Origin: Shewanella sp. NFH-SH190041
Lineage (GTDB): Bacteria > Pseudomonadota > Gammaproteobacteria > Enterobacterales > Shewanellaceae
Length of the DNA stretch: 64,000 bases
NCBI RefSeq assembly: GCF_024363255.1
Contig: NZ_AP026070.1
Location: forward strand, 620,001 to 684,000
Reading direction: 5' to 3'
Part shown: piece by piece, positions 28,201 to 38,562 of the stretch
Layout of the letters: each line of letters begins with the position of its first letter
Position numbering within the stretch: the stretch's first letter is position 1
Translations under genes and position numbers: made by a program
The notes under the pieces: model-generated
The model's input: only the letters and a program-made list of their open reading frames with translations
What the model was told of the DNA's origin: nothing
The model's database searches: none

Positions 28201-29051
28201 CGCAGAATTACCAAGATTGGTTGGCGCGAGCAGGAAGTTATTTAGTGGCAGAAAATGATGATGATGGGACAGATCTCAGTGCTCGACTATCAGAGCTGCC
28301 ATTAAGAGCGTGGCAGCAGGGCATAACAGAAACTCTGCCTTTGCAACAGGTGATTTTCAGTCGTCCGCCGGCGGCATCAGTTGATGGCCCTTTTGACCGC
28401 CTAGCTATCGGTTTGAGGGTATTGGACAATGAAAAAAATGAAACCTATGGCAGTATTTACCAGCCGGATATGAACCCCGCCAAAACAGCTCCTAATCAGG
28501 TGTTTGATGCTAAACGACTAAATCGTGATGATTTGCGCATGTTTTTTGGCCGAGCGAGGCTGTTAAATGTCTATGGTGCTGAATATCGCCCTCTGCCGCC
28601 CCCGACTGCTCCCGAGATGGGCAAATTGAATATGACAGGATTATTGGAGTATTGGGACGGGAAAGGTTGGCAAATCAATAAGCGGGATAATTGCACTCGG
28701 GTGAATGAAGCTGAGGTTGGTAATACTGGTGACATCGACAGCCGATTAGCGAGACAAATAGATGACCCCGTATTGGGCTATCGTTATGAGCCCGCACTGA
28801 CTGCGCCGCAGCATATGTACCGAGGGGGGAATAACAAAGCGCAACAAGGGACGTTTTATTTACGCTGGTGGGAAGAGAGTGGTACCTATCGGGGTAAGGT
28901 CACAGCGCCGGCAAGTGTGGCTCATTGGCTGAAGTGGTATTGGAATTGGGATGGGTATAGCAATCACAAGTCTGACGATCCTCGCGCTAGTGCATTTTTT
29001 GGTCGCTATCGCGGGCATGATAGAGTGATTGCATGGCGGGAAGTACACTAA
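25224..29051 (+). CDS. Giant MshQ-like (DUF6701) surface protein, third tandem copy
   Basis: A 1275-residue secreted protein with the same N-terminal module as its upstream neighbour (opening CDDIFTEPPSG, about 46-200). The same H-type-lectin-like region follows (about 235-385), then an acidic loop (GSGDDEDDDELSDD, about 430-445). The MshQ scaffold runs from about 562 to the end with the FGxxRGxDxxIxWRE terminus. It lacks the concanavalin-like domain of the second copy and the F-type domain of MshQ. The start TTG 25224 follows AGGAT by eight bases; the signal core is LGLWLFSLLLPAAVMA. It is separated by 190 bp from the previous gene, so it may have its own promoter. Confidence 0.82.
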   Translation: MVKVLILFAHSLCSWLQFSLRRGSRTCYLGLWLFSLLLPAAVMAKSCDDIFTEPPSGGHGNTITPPESVWPPKSNSYLECAYTRSANGPKRHLCTYESGNGKARQWFDAKFLAGDRAFEKGVFHKDVEVLTPEVTARLYFKTLTVDHAELNSRHDDSHLIIYIADEFTIKNSKINGIVYSAGTTDLDNQSEIEGGLAVGGDGPIEPLPLPSGGDSEYETDAEDIANADFGGMCNNDMHSGTLELQYGRDSYSGGKGEVIFPKSFAVKPLVFLMPTIKPDNTQGDAPASLMLLDVTETGFTFEQLWPDQNYKPNQPKPLPPLPETQIIMADVHWIAATPGAKQFPGGPHLQAGLVETDTAFGLSEEPWEEATLEGAPTVMLTQNQGYSKNSNQECWLTSLGRVAGANNSVVALDISEVSTSNKKKEQCYPGSGSGDDEDDDELSDDVVVAYLAATPGNGLFALNGQSTRYHFGTGVTHQLNGTQSADVQCQHHTQLQGFNQPPVLVAGKNSRRGGDGGWLRRCVLTAKHVSMVNDEDRFRDDERKHKWETLSFMALAPQGQSQVHHLELHYGGSPLTCAPLTVTVKACASNDCSKLVDGKVEVSLTAKLIDGSSSNSSKWSPEKLTLTNGEGTVQLSHFSKDEVTISAQSVPFTENPTLCHDRNNPDIPPSLKQCSLTFAPAGFILSDLDRYAAQGGEITIEAVRQSDSTLECHPTFGGQTKTIKFWHDFVNPTESKGSAKLQLAGSDVSAEPTLPTAIDVAFDATGRATLAAQYNDAGQLLLHAAYHGSDASDDPGLVMQSVNGNLRFVPFGLCITPETQALYPGNQDDTVYMQAGREYPLILSAHGYGNGDIRQVCSAQLTPSFEFSGIKLGSRFAKDMVPKPVQSTIWLDGQVTPNQYDHNAPRVALRQQIDEVGVFYLTAEMPSGPQYLGSPLPIHPGESPVVGRFVPSWFEALNFSLLPACLVGEYSYMGQPFSISGTLQALNHHGNLTQNYQDWLARAGSYLVAENDDDGTDLSARLSELPLRAWQQGITETLPLQQVIFSRPPAASVDGPFDRLAIGLRVLDNEKNETYGSIYQPDMNPAKTAPNQVFDAKRLNRDDLRMFFGRARLLNVYGAEYRPLPPPTAPEMGKLNMTGLLEYWDGKGWQINKRDNCTRVNEAEVGNTGDIDSRLARQIDDPVLGYRYEPALTAPQHMYRGGNNKAQQGTFYLRWWEESGTYRGKVTAPASVAHWLKWYWNWDGYSNHKSDDPRASAFFGRYRGHDRVIAWREVH

Positions 29052-30528
<1,477 letters not shown>

Positions 30529-30538
30529 TCATTATAAT

Positions 30539-30567
30539 AGGGCGGTGCAAACCGCCCTTACTTTTCC
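30539..30567 (+). terminator. Hairpin attenuator between mreB and mreC
   Basis: AGGGCGGT (30539-30546) and ACCGCCCT (30551-30558) form a perfect 8-bp GC-rich stem closed by a GCAA (GNRA) tetraloop, followed by TACTTTTCC. The T-run is weak, so partial termination or mRNA end-protection is more likely than full termination. It sits 12 nt before mreC, which lacks a recognisable ribosome-binding site. Confidence 0.55.
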
Positions 30568-30570
30568 TCC

Positions 30571-31461
30571 ATGAAGCCAATTTTTGTCCGCGGTATTTCC
30601 AATCAGCTCAGATTGACTCTGGCCGTTGTTTTATCAATTGCCCTGATGCTGACTAATACTCGACTGGAGCCTGTGCGCCAGTCTTTATCTTCTTTACTCA
30701 GTCCACTGCAATATCTGGCGAATGTGCCGGGCATGATGATGGATTGGTCCGCTGAAAGCCTCGCTACCCGTCATATGCTGGAGAAGCAGAATAAAGAACT
30801 GCTGCGCCAACAGTTATTGATGAGTGAGCGCTTGCAGCGTTTTGAACATTTACGCCAGGAGAATGATCGCCTCCGAGCCTTGCTGGGCTCACCTATCCAT
30901 ATGGATGCCCGTAAGATGGTTGCTGAAGTGATGGAAGTGGCCAGTGACCCTTATCATCATTATGTGGTGCTCAACCACGGTAGTAATTCCGGGGTGTTTG
31001 TCGGCCAACCTGTGGTCGATGCCTTTGGTGTTGTTGGCCAGGTTATTCAGGTCAGCAAGTTGACCAGCCGGGTATTGCTGGTGTCTGATGCGAGCCATGG
31101 CTTACCGGTACGGATCACCCGTAACGATGTGCGGCTGGTGGCCAATGGCACCGGCGTGCTGGATGAACTGGAACTAAAACATGTTGCCAAGAGTACGGAT
31201 ATTCGGGTTGGCGATTTGCTGGTGACGTCAGGTTTAGGTAAACGTTTCCCAGAAGGCTATCCAGTGGCACGGGTTACTGCGGTGATCCGCGATGATGGGC
31301 AGAGCTATGCCCGGGTCATGGCTCGGCCATTAGCAGCATTGGACCGTATTCGTTATGTACTGCTTATTTGGCCAGATGACGCCAAAAAGCTGGGTAACAC
31401 GACAGAATCAGACAAGACGCCTGCAACGGAAACAGACAATAAGACCGAGGTGAAATCATGA
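30571..31461 (+). CDS. mreC: Rod shape-determining protein MreC
   Basis: A 296-residue bitopic protein of the elongasome that connects MreB to PBP2 and RodA. The N-terminus KPIFVRG and a membrane helix at about 13-28 are typical. A coiled coil follows (about 62-105), then the two beta barrels of the periplasmic domain with the DIRVGDLLVTSGLGxRFPEGYPVA signature near 210-233. Translation starts at ATG 30571 behind TTTTCCTCC, with no purine-rich site, so initiation may depend on mreB translation or the upstream hairpin. Ends 4 nt inside mreD. Confidence 0.96.
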   Translation: MKPIFVRGISNQLRLTLAVVLSIALMLTNTRLEPVRQSLSSLLSPLQYLANVPGMMMDWSAESLATRHMLEKQNKELLRQQLLMSERLQRFEHLRQENDRLRALLGSPIHMDARKMVAEVMEVASDPYHHYVVLNHGSNSGVFVGQPVVDAFGVVGQVIQVSKLTSRVLLVSDASHGLPVRITRNDVRLVANGTGVLDELELKHVAKSTDIRVGDLLVTSGLGKRFPEGYPVARVTAVIRDDGQSYARVMARPLAALDRIRYVLLIWPDDAKKLGNTTESDKTPATETDNKTEVKS

Positions 31462-31946
31462 CGTATCAGGCCGCTCATGGCCGTTGGCTGGCCTGGCTAA
31501 CGATGTTACTGGGGCTAATGTTCCAGATTATGCCACTGCCGGATGTGGTGGAAGCTTGGCGGCCGGATTGGTTGCTGTTGGTGTTGATTTACTGGGCGAT
31601 GGCATTGCCATATCGCTATAACATTTTAACGGCGTTTGTGTTTGGGGTTGCACTGGATGTGCTGCTTGGCGCCACGTTAGGCATTCGCGCGCTGGCTTTT
31701 TCCTTAGTGATTTATGTTGTCGTGCTGCATTTTCAGCGACTGCGTAATTTTCCTGTCTGGCAGCAGTCTTGTGTTGTCGCCTTGCTCGTCAGTTTTTATC
31801 ACCTAGTCGTGTTCTGGGCCGAATTTATTATGGATGGCGCTCATTTCAGCCTGACGTTGTTTTTTCCGGCGCTATCGAGCTTGCTGCTCTGGCACTGGGT
31901 GTTTTTGATTCTGCGTCGGCTGCGGCGTCATTATAAGGTGAAATAA
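31458..31946 (+). CDS. mreD: Rod shape-determining protein MreD
   Basis: A 162-residue integral membrane protein with five to six helices, the small partner of MreC in the elongasome. Hydrophobicity, length and the [20 protein letters not shown] segment after the first helix fit the family. It overlaps mreC (ATGA) and is followed 1 bp later by maf. Confidence 0.93.
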   Translation: MTYQAAHGRWLAWLTMLLGLMFQIMPLPDVVEAWRPDWLLLVLIYWAMALPYRYNILTAFVFGVALDVLLGATLGIRALAFSLVIYVVVLHFQRLRNFPVWQQSCVVALLVSFYHLVVFWAEFIMDGAHFSLTLFFPALSSLLLWHWVFLILRRLRRHYKVK

Positions 31947-31947
31947 T

Positions 31948-32532
31948 ATGACTTTAGTGTTGGCTTCGACCTCTCCTCGGCGGCGAGAATTACTCGTTCA
32001 GGCGTTATTTTCTGCCAAGGATGCTGAATTTGAACGGGTAGCCCCAGATATTGATGAGTCCCATTGTCCGGGAGAAACCCCTTCGCAGTTTGTAACCCGT
32101 CTGGCGGAAGAAAAAGCGGCGGCTGGGCTGGCGCTGTATGGCGATATTAATGCGCCGGTAGTGTTGGGCTCCGACACCATTGTGGTTTGTGATGAGGAGA
32201 TTCTCGGCAAGCCAGTCGATGCTGTTGATGCCGCCGCCATGCTGCGCCGCTTATCTGGCCGCAGCCATACTGTGATGACGGCCGTTGCCCTGACAGATGG
32301 ACAGCGTACCCTGTCTAAATTGGTGAGTACCCAAGTGCAATTTTGCGCGTTATCTGATGCGGATATTCAGGCCTATATCGCGACCAATGAGCCAATGGAT
32401 AAGGCTGGCGCATATGGCATTCAGGCTATTGGTGGCAGTTTTGTCGCGGCGATTGATGGTAGTTATTCCGCTGTAGTGGGATTACCTTTGGTAGAGACCC
32501 GGGAGTTGCTGAAGGCATTTTCTGTGTTGTGA
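31948..32532 (+). CDS. maf: Maf-family nucleoside triphosphate pyrophosphatase (dTTP/UTPase, YhdE type)
   Basis: A 194-residue house-cleaning nucleotide pyrophosphatase. Signature SPRRRELL near residues 9-16, the metal-site GSDTIVVCD and [20 protein letters not shown] are visible. Position directly after mreD matches E. coli yhdE, the dTTP/UTP-specific Maf. Probably co-transcribed with mreBCD. Confidence 0.94.
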   Translation: MTLVLASTSPRRRELLVQALFSAKDAEFERVAPDIDESHCPGETPSQFVTRLAEEKAAAGLALYGDINAPVVLGSDTIVVCDEEILGKPVDAVDAAAMLRRLSGRSHTVMTAVALTDGQRTLSKLVSTQVQFCALSDADIQAYIATNEPMDKAGAYGIQAIGGSFVAAIDGSYSAVVGLPLVETRELLKAFSVL

Positions 32533-32683
32533 CGGTAGTTTTTTCTGCGGAATTTACGGCACTATATCAACGGCAAAATTGAATATATTTAGAATTAATC
32601 TCATTTTACGCTAGGGCAGACCCGATGCCGGTGCCGGGGTCGACTGGCGGTCATTGAATTTGCAGGCCCGCAAGGGGTAAGTC

Positions 32684-34192
32684 GTGAACAGCAGCGGTTA
32701 CAGTAAACAAACATCAACCCGCAAAGCGGGATCTGAACTTCTTATCAATGTCACGCCTTCTGAGGCGCGGGTGGCATTGGTCGAGCATGGCATTTTGCAG
32801 GAAGTACATATTGAACGGCGGACCAAGCGGGGTCTGGTGGGCAATATTTACAAGGGCAAAGTGACGCGGGTGTTACCCGGCATGCAAGCGGCGTTTGTTG
32901 ATATCGGGTTGGAAAAGGCGGCCTTTTTGCATGCCTCGGATATTGTGCCCCATACCGAATGTGTTGCCGATGTGGAAAAAGGTAACTTTGTTGTGCGGGA
33001 TATCGCTCAGCTGGTGCGCCAGGGGCAGGATATTATGGTGCAGGTGGTCAAAGATCCCCTCGGCACGAAAGGTGCTCGGCTGACGACAGATATCACACTG
33101 CCATCCCGTTATCTGGTGTTTATGCCCGGCTCCAGCCATGTTGGGGTATCCCAACGGATTGAACAGGAAGCAGAACGCAGCCGACTAAAAAACATCACCA
33201 TGCCCTATGTGGATGATGATGGCGGCTTTATTATCCGTACTGCGGCCGAAGGTGCCGGAGATGATGAACTGGCGCAGGATGCAGCCTTTTTACGCCGGGT
33301 ATGGACCAAGGTCTGTGAGCGGCGTAAGCGGCGGGGTATTCATCTTTTGTACCAAGACTTACCATTGCAGGTGCGGGTGGTGCGGGATTTTGTCGGTGCG
33401 GATCTGGCCAGTGTGCAGGTGGATTCCCAGTCAACCTTTGTTGAGCTGCAGGAGTTTGCCAATGAGTTTATGCCTGAGCTGGCAGGCCGGATTGAACATT
33501 ACAATGGCCCATCTCCTATCTTTGAACTCTATGATGTGGAAAATGAGATTATCCGCGCGCTCAGCCGTAAGGTAGAGCTTAAATCTGGCGGTTATCTGAT
33601 TATCGATCAGACCGAAGCCATGACCACGGTGGATATCAATACCGGCGCGTTTGTCGGTCATCGCAATCTGGAAGAGACCATCTTCAACACCAACCTTGAG
33701 GCGACTCAGGCCATTGCTCGCCAGCTGCGGCTCCGCAATTTGGGCGGGATTATCATTATTGATTTTATCGATATGGTGAATGAGGAGCACAAACAGCGGG
33801 TATTGACGGGGCTGCAGGCAGCACTGTCCTGTGATCGGGTTAAAACCAATATCAGTGGCTTTTCTGGCCTTGGGTTAGTGGAAATGACCCGTAAGCGCAC
33901 CCGCGAAAGTTTAGAGCATGTGTTATGTGAAGAGTGCCCAGCTTGTCGCGGCACTGGCAGCATCAAAACCGTAGAGACTGTTTCCTACGAAATTTTCCGT
34001 GAGCTTATCCGGTTGGATCGTTCTTATCGTATTGATGAGTTTATGTTGTACTGCTCTCCTCGGGTGTATGAAAACCTGTGTAGCGATAATGGCCAGCAGA
34101 TCGCTGAGCTGGAAGTTTATATCGGCAAACATATCCGGGTGTTCAGTGAGCCCATGTATGCCCAAGACAAATATGATGTGGTGATGGTGTAG
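32684..34192 (+). CDS. rng: Ribonuclease G
   Basis: A 502-residue endoribonuclease of the RNase E/G family, which matures the 5' end of 16S rRNA and degrades some mRNAs. The S1 RNA-binding domain lies at about 50-140, and the catalytic metal aspartates are in TTVDINTGAFVG and IIIDFIDM. The zinc-link cysteines are in CEECPAC. Relative to E. coli RNase G it has about 14 extra N-terminal residues before ELLINVTPSE. GTG 32684 is chosen because AAGGGG lies just upstream and no other start is available. The stop overlaps the yhdP start by one base. Confidence 0.96.
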   Translation: MNSSGYSKQTSTRKAGSELLINVTPSEARVALVEHGILQEVHIERRTKRGLVGNIYKGKVTRVLPGMQAAFVDIGLEKAAFLHASDIVPHTECVADVEKGNFVVRDIAQLVRQGQDIMVQVVKDPLGTKGARLTTDITLPSRYLVFMPGSSHVGVSQRIEQEAERSRLKNITMPYVDDDGGFIIRTAAEGAGDDELAQDAAFLRRVWTKVCERRKRRGIHLLYQDLPLQVRVVRDFVGADLASVQVDSQSTFVELQEFANEFMPELAGRIEHYNGPSPIFELYDVENEIIRALSRKVELKSGGYLIIDQTEAMTTVDINTGAFVGHRNLEETIFNTNLEATQAIARQLRLRNLGGIIIIDFIDMVNEEHKQRVLTGLQAALSCDRVKTNISGFSGLGLVEMTRKRTRESLEHVLCEECPACRGTGSIKTVETVSYEIFRELIRLDRSYRIDEFMLYCSPRVYENLCSDNGQQIAELEVYIGKHIRVFSEPMYAQDKYDVVMV

Positions 34193-37100
34193 TGGCATCT
34201 GGGACAGCGTCTTTCAGCTTTGCTCGTTGGCGCCGTCTCTGTTGGCAGCTGCTGGCGGTTATTCTGGTACTGTTTGCGCTGTCCGTCAGTCTGATCCGCG
34301 GCTTGCTGCCGAAATTAGATGATATTCGTCAGGATGTGGTCGGCTATCTGCAGCAAGAATATGGCATTACAGTGCAGGTTGGCAGTTTGGCGGCGCAGTG
34401 GCAGGCGTTTGGCCCCGCATTGACGGTCAATCACTTGGTATTACCTCCCCAACAAGGATTGCCCGTTACCCTGATTATCAGTCGGGTTCAGCTGAAGCTG
34501 GATTTCTGGCAAACACTGCTGACAGCATCACCACAAATTGAAGATGTGCTGTTTGATAAAGTGGATGTGGCGCTGGATATCGACCAGCTTCACAGGCTGT
34601 CTGGCACAGAATCCTCTGCAAATATGGATTGGCTCTATCGCTTGTTATTGGCGCAGTTAGAGCGTTTTTCCATGCAGCGAGTTAAGCTGCAACTGCTTAG
34701 TCAACGGCATGATTACCGGCCTATCTATCTGAAAAAACTTTATTGGCTTAACCGGGATAATCGTCATCGGGGGCAGGGCAGCCTGCATCTGGATGCTGAT
34801 GCTTCCAAACATGAATTACTGGATCTGCGTTTTGATTTACGGGGCGATGGCAACCGGCCTGACAGTATCACTGGGCAGATTTATCTGGCTGCGCGGGGAT
34901 TAGATTTAGGGGAATGGGCTTCGCGGCGCAGTAACCCGTTTAATCCTAAAGAAGCATTGCCATTGACAGGCGTAGTCAACCTGCAAGCATGGTTAGATGT
35001 CAGTCGGCGGCAGATTGATTCCGGCTATATTGCTTTTAGCCCCAGTTATCTGCAATGGCAACTTAACGGTCAGCAACAAAAGTTCAGTATTCAGAGCGGT
35101 GCCCTGAGTTGGCAACCTGAGGCTGATGGCTGGCAGTTGCAAACCCGGCAGTTGAAACTGGCGACGAATGATCAGCCCTGGCCAGATCCCCATTGGGTGG
35201 TGCGGCAACAGGGACAGCAGCTTTATGCCCATTCCGATCCGCTTTTAGCTCAGCGCTTGTTACCTTTGTTGCCTTTGATCCCAGGAATTACCCTGGATGA
35301 GTTGTACGGTTGGCAGCAGATGCAGCCTAAAGGCAATATTGGCCCTGTGGCATTGTACTGGACTTTAGAGAGTACCCCTAGAATACAAGCTCAATTGCAG
35401 CAGCTTAGCTGGCGGGCACGGGGCGCATTGCCCGGGATGTCACCGCTAGATGCCACACTAGGCTGGCAGGCAGGGAAACTGTATTTTATGCTGCCGCAGC
35501 AGCAGTTGACGGCAGACTTTAATGGTGGCTTTAAACAGCCCATCACTGCGACCTTGTCACCGCTGAGCGGAGTTTATGATACCGCTGACAGTACTTTGCT
35601 TTTGCCGGGATTACAGCTGGACAATCCCGATATTGCCTTGCAGGCTGATACTCGGCTCAGTATTGCCGGGCAACCTTTCTTATCTCTGGCGGCCAGTTTA
35701 CAGCTAAAAAATGCGGCCAGAGCGCAGTATTATTTCCCCCTGCACAGCATGGATAAGGATTTAGTGGCGTATCTCAGCCAGGCGTTAACCCGGGGCCATA
35801 GTCAGGATGCCAAAGTGCTGTGGCATGGCTATCTGGCCGATTTCCCTTACCAGGATCACAGCGGCATATTTCAAGCCGGTTTCACACTAGATGATGCCAG
35901 TTTTGCATTTCAGCCCGACTGGCCTGCTGTGCAGCCTCTGACCCTAGGGGCCTTGTTTCAGAATAATGCGATGGCACTGACTATTGAGCAGGGCAAATTA
36001 TTGGCGGTGGATGTCAGTGGTGCTCAGGTAGATATTGCGACGCTAGGTGAGCACAGCGTCCTGACCGTTAAAGGGGATATTCATACCCATGGTCAAGTGG
36101 CTACTGAGCTGATGCAGCATTCGGCATTAAAAGACACCGTTGGCGCGACGCTGGATGCAGTGCAGGTACGCGGCGCGCTGGATGCAAAATTAGATTTGGC
36201 GATTCCTTTGTATGATGGAGGAACGTCTCGGCTTAATGGCCAGATTAATCTGCGCCAAAATCAAATTCGGGTGACCGCACCGGGGATTGTTTTGGATGGC
36301 GTGGATGGGGTGATTGGGTTTGCGAATGATAAAGTCTCCAGCGATAAACTGACCGCCAAGGTGTTTGGCCAGCCTGTGATATTGGATTTTGCTACCGCGC
36401 CACAGGGCACGGATTATGGGCTATCTCTCAATGCTTCTGGCTCCGTGGATACGCGTTCGTTGCCAATTACATTGCATAATCCGCTGAGTGAATATTATCA
36501 GGGGCGCAGTGATTGGCAGGGACGATTGACCATGATGTTTGATGATACCGGTTACCGGTTGCAGGCCCGGGTGGATTCAGACTTACATGGCATGGCTTTG
36601 ACATTGCCAGTGCCTTTTGCCAAGCCAGCGGACACGGTGCGACCATTACAGGTTGAGGTGGTCGGAGACAATAAGCAGACCGGTTTGGGGCTCAGGCTTG
36701 GGCAACAGGCTGAATTCTGGGGGGGATTTGATCCCTGCCGAAGTGGCATGTCCCATTATGATTTGCTGCTGGGCCGGCTATTTCGCCCCGGCGATACATT
36801 GGGGCATCAGGGCGGTCATATTTGGCTTGATTTAGATAAGATGGCGCTAGATAACTGGCTCCCTGTGATCCACAGCTTTGTGCCCGCGCCTTCCGCGCCT
36901 TCCGCGCTACAAGAGCCTTCAGCGACATTAGAGCTTGCAGCGTCACCAAACTCTTCGGCACAACAGGCACAACCAACGCATGAAGGGGCACAAACATTTC
37001 AAGCGCAGCCAACACTGCCAGCGCAGCAACTAAGCATTAAGCCCAACGCTGCAGCGCAACAGGTAAATAAAGCGGTCAGTGCAATATCCACTGCAACAGC

Positions 37101-38562
37101 CAATGTGAATTTGGCTATTCATCAGGATGCGAAGGAGAATGTTGCAGCACAATCTGCGGTGTCTGTTGCTGACAATAAGGCTGATAGTCCAGTAACCGAC
37201 AATACAGCAAATGCTGTGGATACAGATTCGGCAGCATTTCCATCGCTAAAGTCCATCAGTGGCAGCGTAAAGCAATTGAACTTGTTGGGGCAGACTCTGA
37301 CCGATGTGGCATTAAGCGTGCAGCCGACAGACAATGCCTGGCGCATTAGTGCTGATTCTCATCAGTTTGCCGGTCATGTGGACTTTTATCCTGACTGGCA
37401 TAGCCAGGGACTAAAACTGGTGGCGAGCCGTTTGTATCTCAGCCCGATAACGAGTTCCTCCGATACTCAATCTGACGCCTCTAAGACGGATAACGCTGAT
37501 GCGATAGATGCTGGCGCAGAGACAAAGGGGGCGGATCTGGCAGAACATGCGGTAGATTTGCCCCCCTTAGCACTGGATGTGGATGATTTTCGTTATGATA
37601 ATAAGCCGCTGGGACACTTGGTGCTGCAGGGCTCGCCGGATAATCAGGGTTATGTACTGCAGACGTTGTCACTACACTCACCGCAGGCGAGCCTGACCGG
37701 CTCCGGGCGTTGGCTGTATCAGGGCAGCAATAATATTACTCAGTTGGATTTACGACTTAGCTCAGGCAATTTTGACGAATTGACGCAAGTGCTGGGGATT
37801 GACCCTGGCGTAAAAGATGCGCCTCTTGAGCTGACTGCCAGTTTGAACTGGCAGGGTGCCCCATATGATTTTGCTATCAGCCGTTTCAGCGGTGATGTGA
37901 CCTTTGCTTTGGGTAAGGGACATTTGTCGCAGATCAGTGATAAGGGCGCGCGGATTTTCTCTCTATTTAGTTTGGATTCTTTGCTCCGTAAGTTGTCGCT
38001 CGATTTTTCTGATGTCTTTGGTAAGGGACTGTATTTTAATTCCTTTGGTGGTACGCTGCAGATCGACAACGGGGTGGTTTCCACAACCGATACGGAAATG
38101 GACGCGATCGCCGGCAATATGAAGGTACGAGGCTTTACAGACTTACGTACCGACAGCCTGAATTATGATATTCGTTTTGTGCCACAGCTGGCATCCAGTG
38201 TGCCGACCGTGGTGTTGCTCAGTACCAGCGCCTGGACACTGGGATTGGGGGCATTTGCCCTTACAAAAGTGCTTGAGCCTGTGATTGAGGTTATTTCTGA
38301 GATACGTTTCCGCTTGACCGGCACCTTGTCTGATCCCAAGCTGGAAGAGGTGGAACGTAAAAGCAAAGAGATTGAAATTCCAGAATCTGTGCTGCCCAAA
38401 GCGCCAGCACAGCGTCCTCAGGAAGCGCCCCAAGATCATCCTGGCACCTCAGCCAAGGTGATCCCGATAACCCAGGGAGGTCAATATGCAGGTGAATCTG
38501 CTGCAGTGTCAGAGCAGCCGCGATATTCAGGCCAATCTGACTTTTATCGACAAGCAGCTTGA
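34192..38562 (+). CDS. yhdP: YhdP, AsmA-like inter-membrane lipid transport protein
   Basis: A 1456-residue protein of the YhdP family which, with TamB and YdbH, supports phospholipid movement between inner and outer membranes in E. coli. One N-terminal membrane helix (about 15-38) is followed by a long beta-rich periplasmic body (DUF3971 and AsmA-like C-terminus). It is about 190 residues longer than E. coli YhdP (about 1266). Most of the excess is a Pro/Ala/Ser/Gln-rich segment at about 895-1020 and an Asp/Ala-rich one near 1085-1110. The start is GTG 34192, coupled to rng. The last 77 nt overlap nit in another frame. Confidence 0.92.
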   Translation: MASGTASFSFARWRRLCWQLLAVILVLFALSVSLIRGLLPKLDDIRQDVVGYLQQEYGITVQVGSLAAQWQAFGPALTVNHLVLPPQQGLPVTLIISRVQLKLDFWQTLLTASPQIEDVLFDKVDVALDIDQLHRLSGTESSANMDWLYRLLLAQLERFSMQRVKLQLLSQRHDYRPIYLKKLYWLNRDNRHRGQGSLHLDADASKHELLDLRFDLRGDGNRPDSITGQIYLAARGLDLGEWASRRSNPFNPKEALPLTGVVNLQAWLDVSRRQIDSGYIAFSPSYLQWQLNGQQQKFSIQSGALSWQPEADGWQLQTRQLKLATNDQPWPDPHWVVRQQGQQLYAHSDPLLAQRLLPLLPLIPGITLDELYGWQQMQPKGNIGPVALYWTLESTPRIQAQLQQLSWRARGALPGMSPLDATLGWQAGKLYFMLPQQQLTADFNGGFKQPITATLSPLSGVYDTADSTLLLPGLQLDNPDIALQADTRLSIAGQPFLSLAASLQLKNAARAQYYFPLHSMDKDLVAYLSQALTRGHSQDAKVLWHGYLADFPYQDHSGIFQAGFTLDDASFAFQPDWPAVQPLTLGALFQNNAMALTIEQGKLLAVDVSGAQVDIATLGEHSVLTVKGDIHTHGQVATELMQHSALKDTVGATLDAVQVRGALDAKLDLAIPLYDGGTSRLNGQINLRQNQIRVTAPGIVLDGVDGVIGFANDKVSSDKLTAKVFGQPVILDFATAPQGTDYGLSLNASGSVDTRSLPITLHNPLSEYYQGRSDWQGRLTMMFDDTGYRLQARVDSDLHGMALTLPVPFAKPADTVRPLQVEVVGDNKQTGLGLRLGQQAEFWGGFDPCRSGMSHYDLLLGRLFRPGDTLGHQGGHIWLDLDKMALDNWLPVIHSFVPAPSAPSALQEPSATLELAASPNSSAQQAQPTHEGAQTFQAQPTLPAQQLSIKPNAAAQQVNKAVSAISTATANVNLAIHQDAKENVAAQSAVSVADNKADSPVTDNTANAVDTDSAAFPSLKSISGSVKQLNLLGQTLTDVALSVQPTDNAWRISADSHQFAGHVDFYPDWHSQGLKLVASRLYLSPITSSSDTQSDASKTDNADAIDAGAETKGADLAEHAVDLPPLALDVDDFRYDNKPLGHLVLQGSPDNQGYVLQTLSLHSPQASLTGSGRWLYQGSNNITQLDLRLSSGNFDELTQVLGIDPGVKDAPLELTASLNWQGAPYDFAISRFSGDVTFALGKGHLSQISDKGARIFSLFSLDSLLRKLSLDFSDVFGKGLYFNSFGGTLQIDNGVVSTTDTEMDAIAGNMKVRGFTDLRTDSLNYDIRFVPQLASSVPTVVLLSTSAWTLGLGAFALTKVLEPVIEVISEIRFRLTGTLSDPKLEEVERKSKEIEIPESVLPKAPAQRPQEAPQDHPGTSAKVIPITQGGQYAGESAAVSEQPRYSGQSDFYRQAA

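Noticed and set aside
17891..29051. Three giant genes as one disrupted gene
   Set aside because: Each has its own signal peptide and complete conserved C-terminal end followed by a stop; they are separate paralogues.
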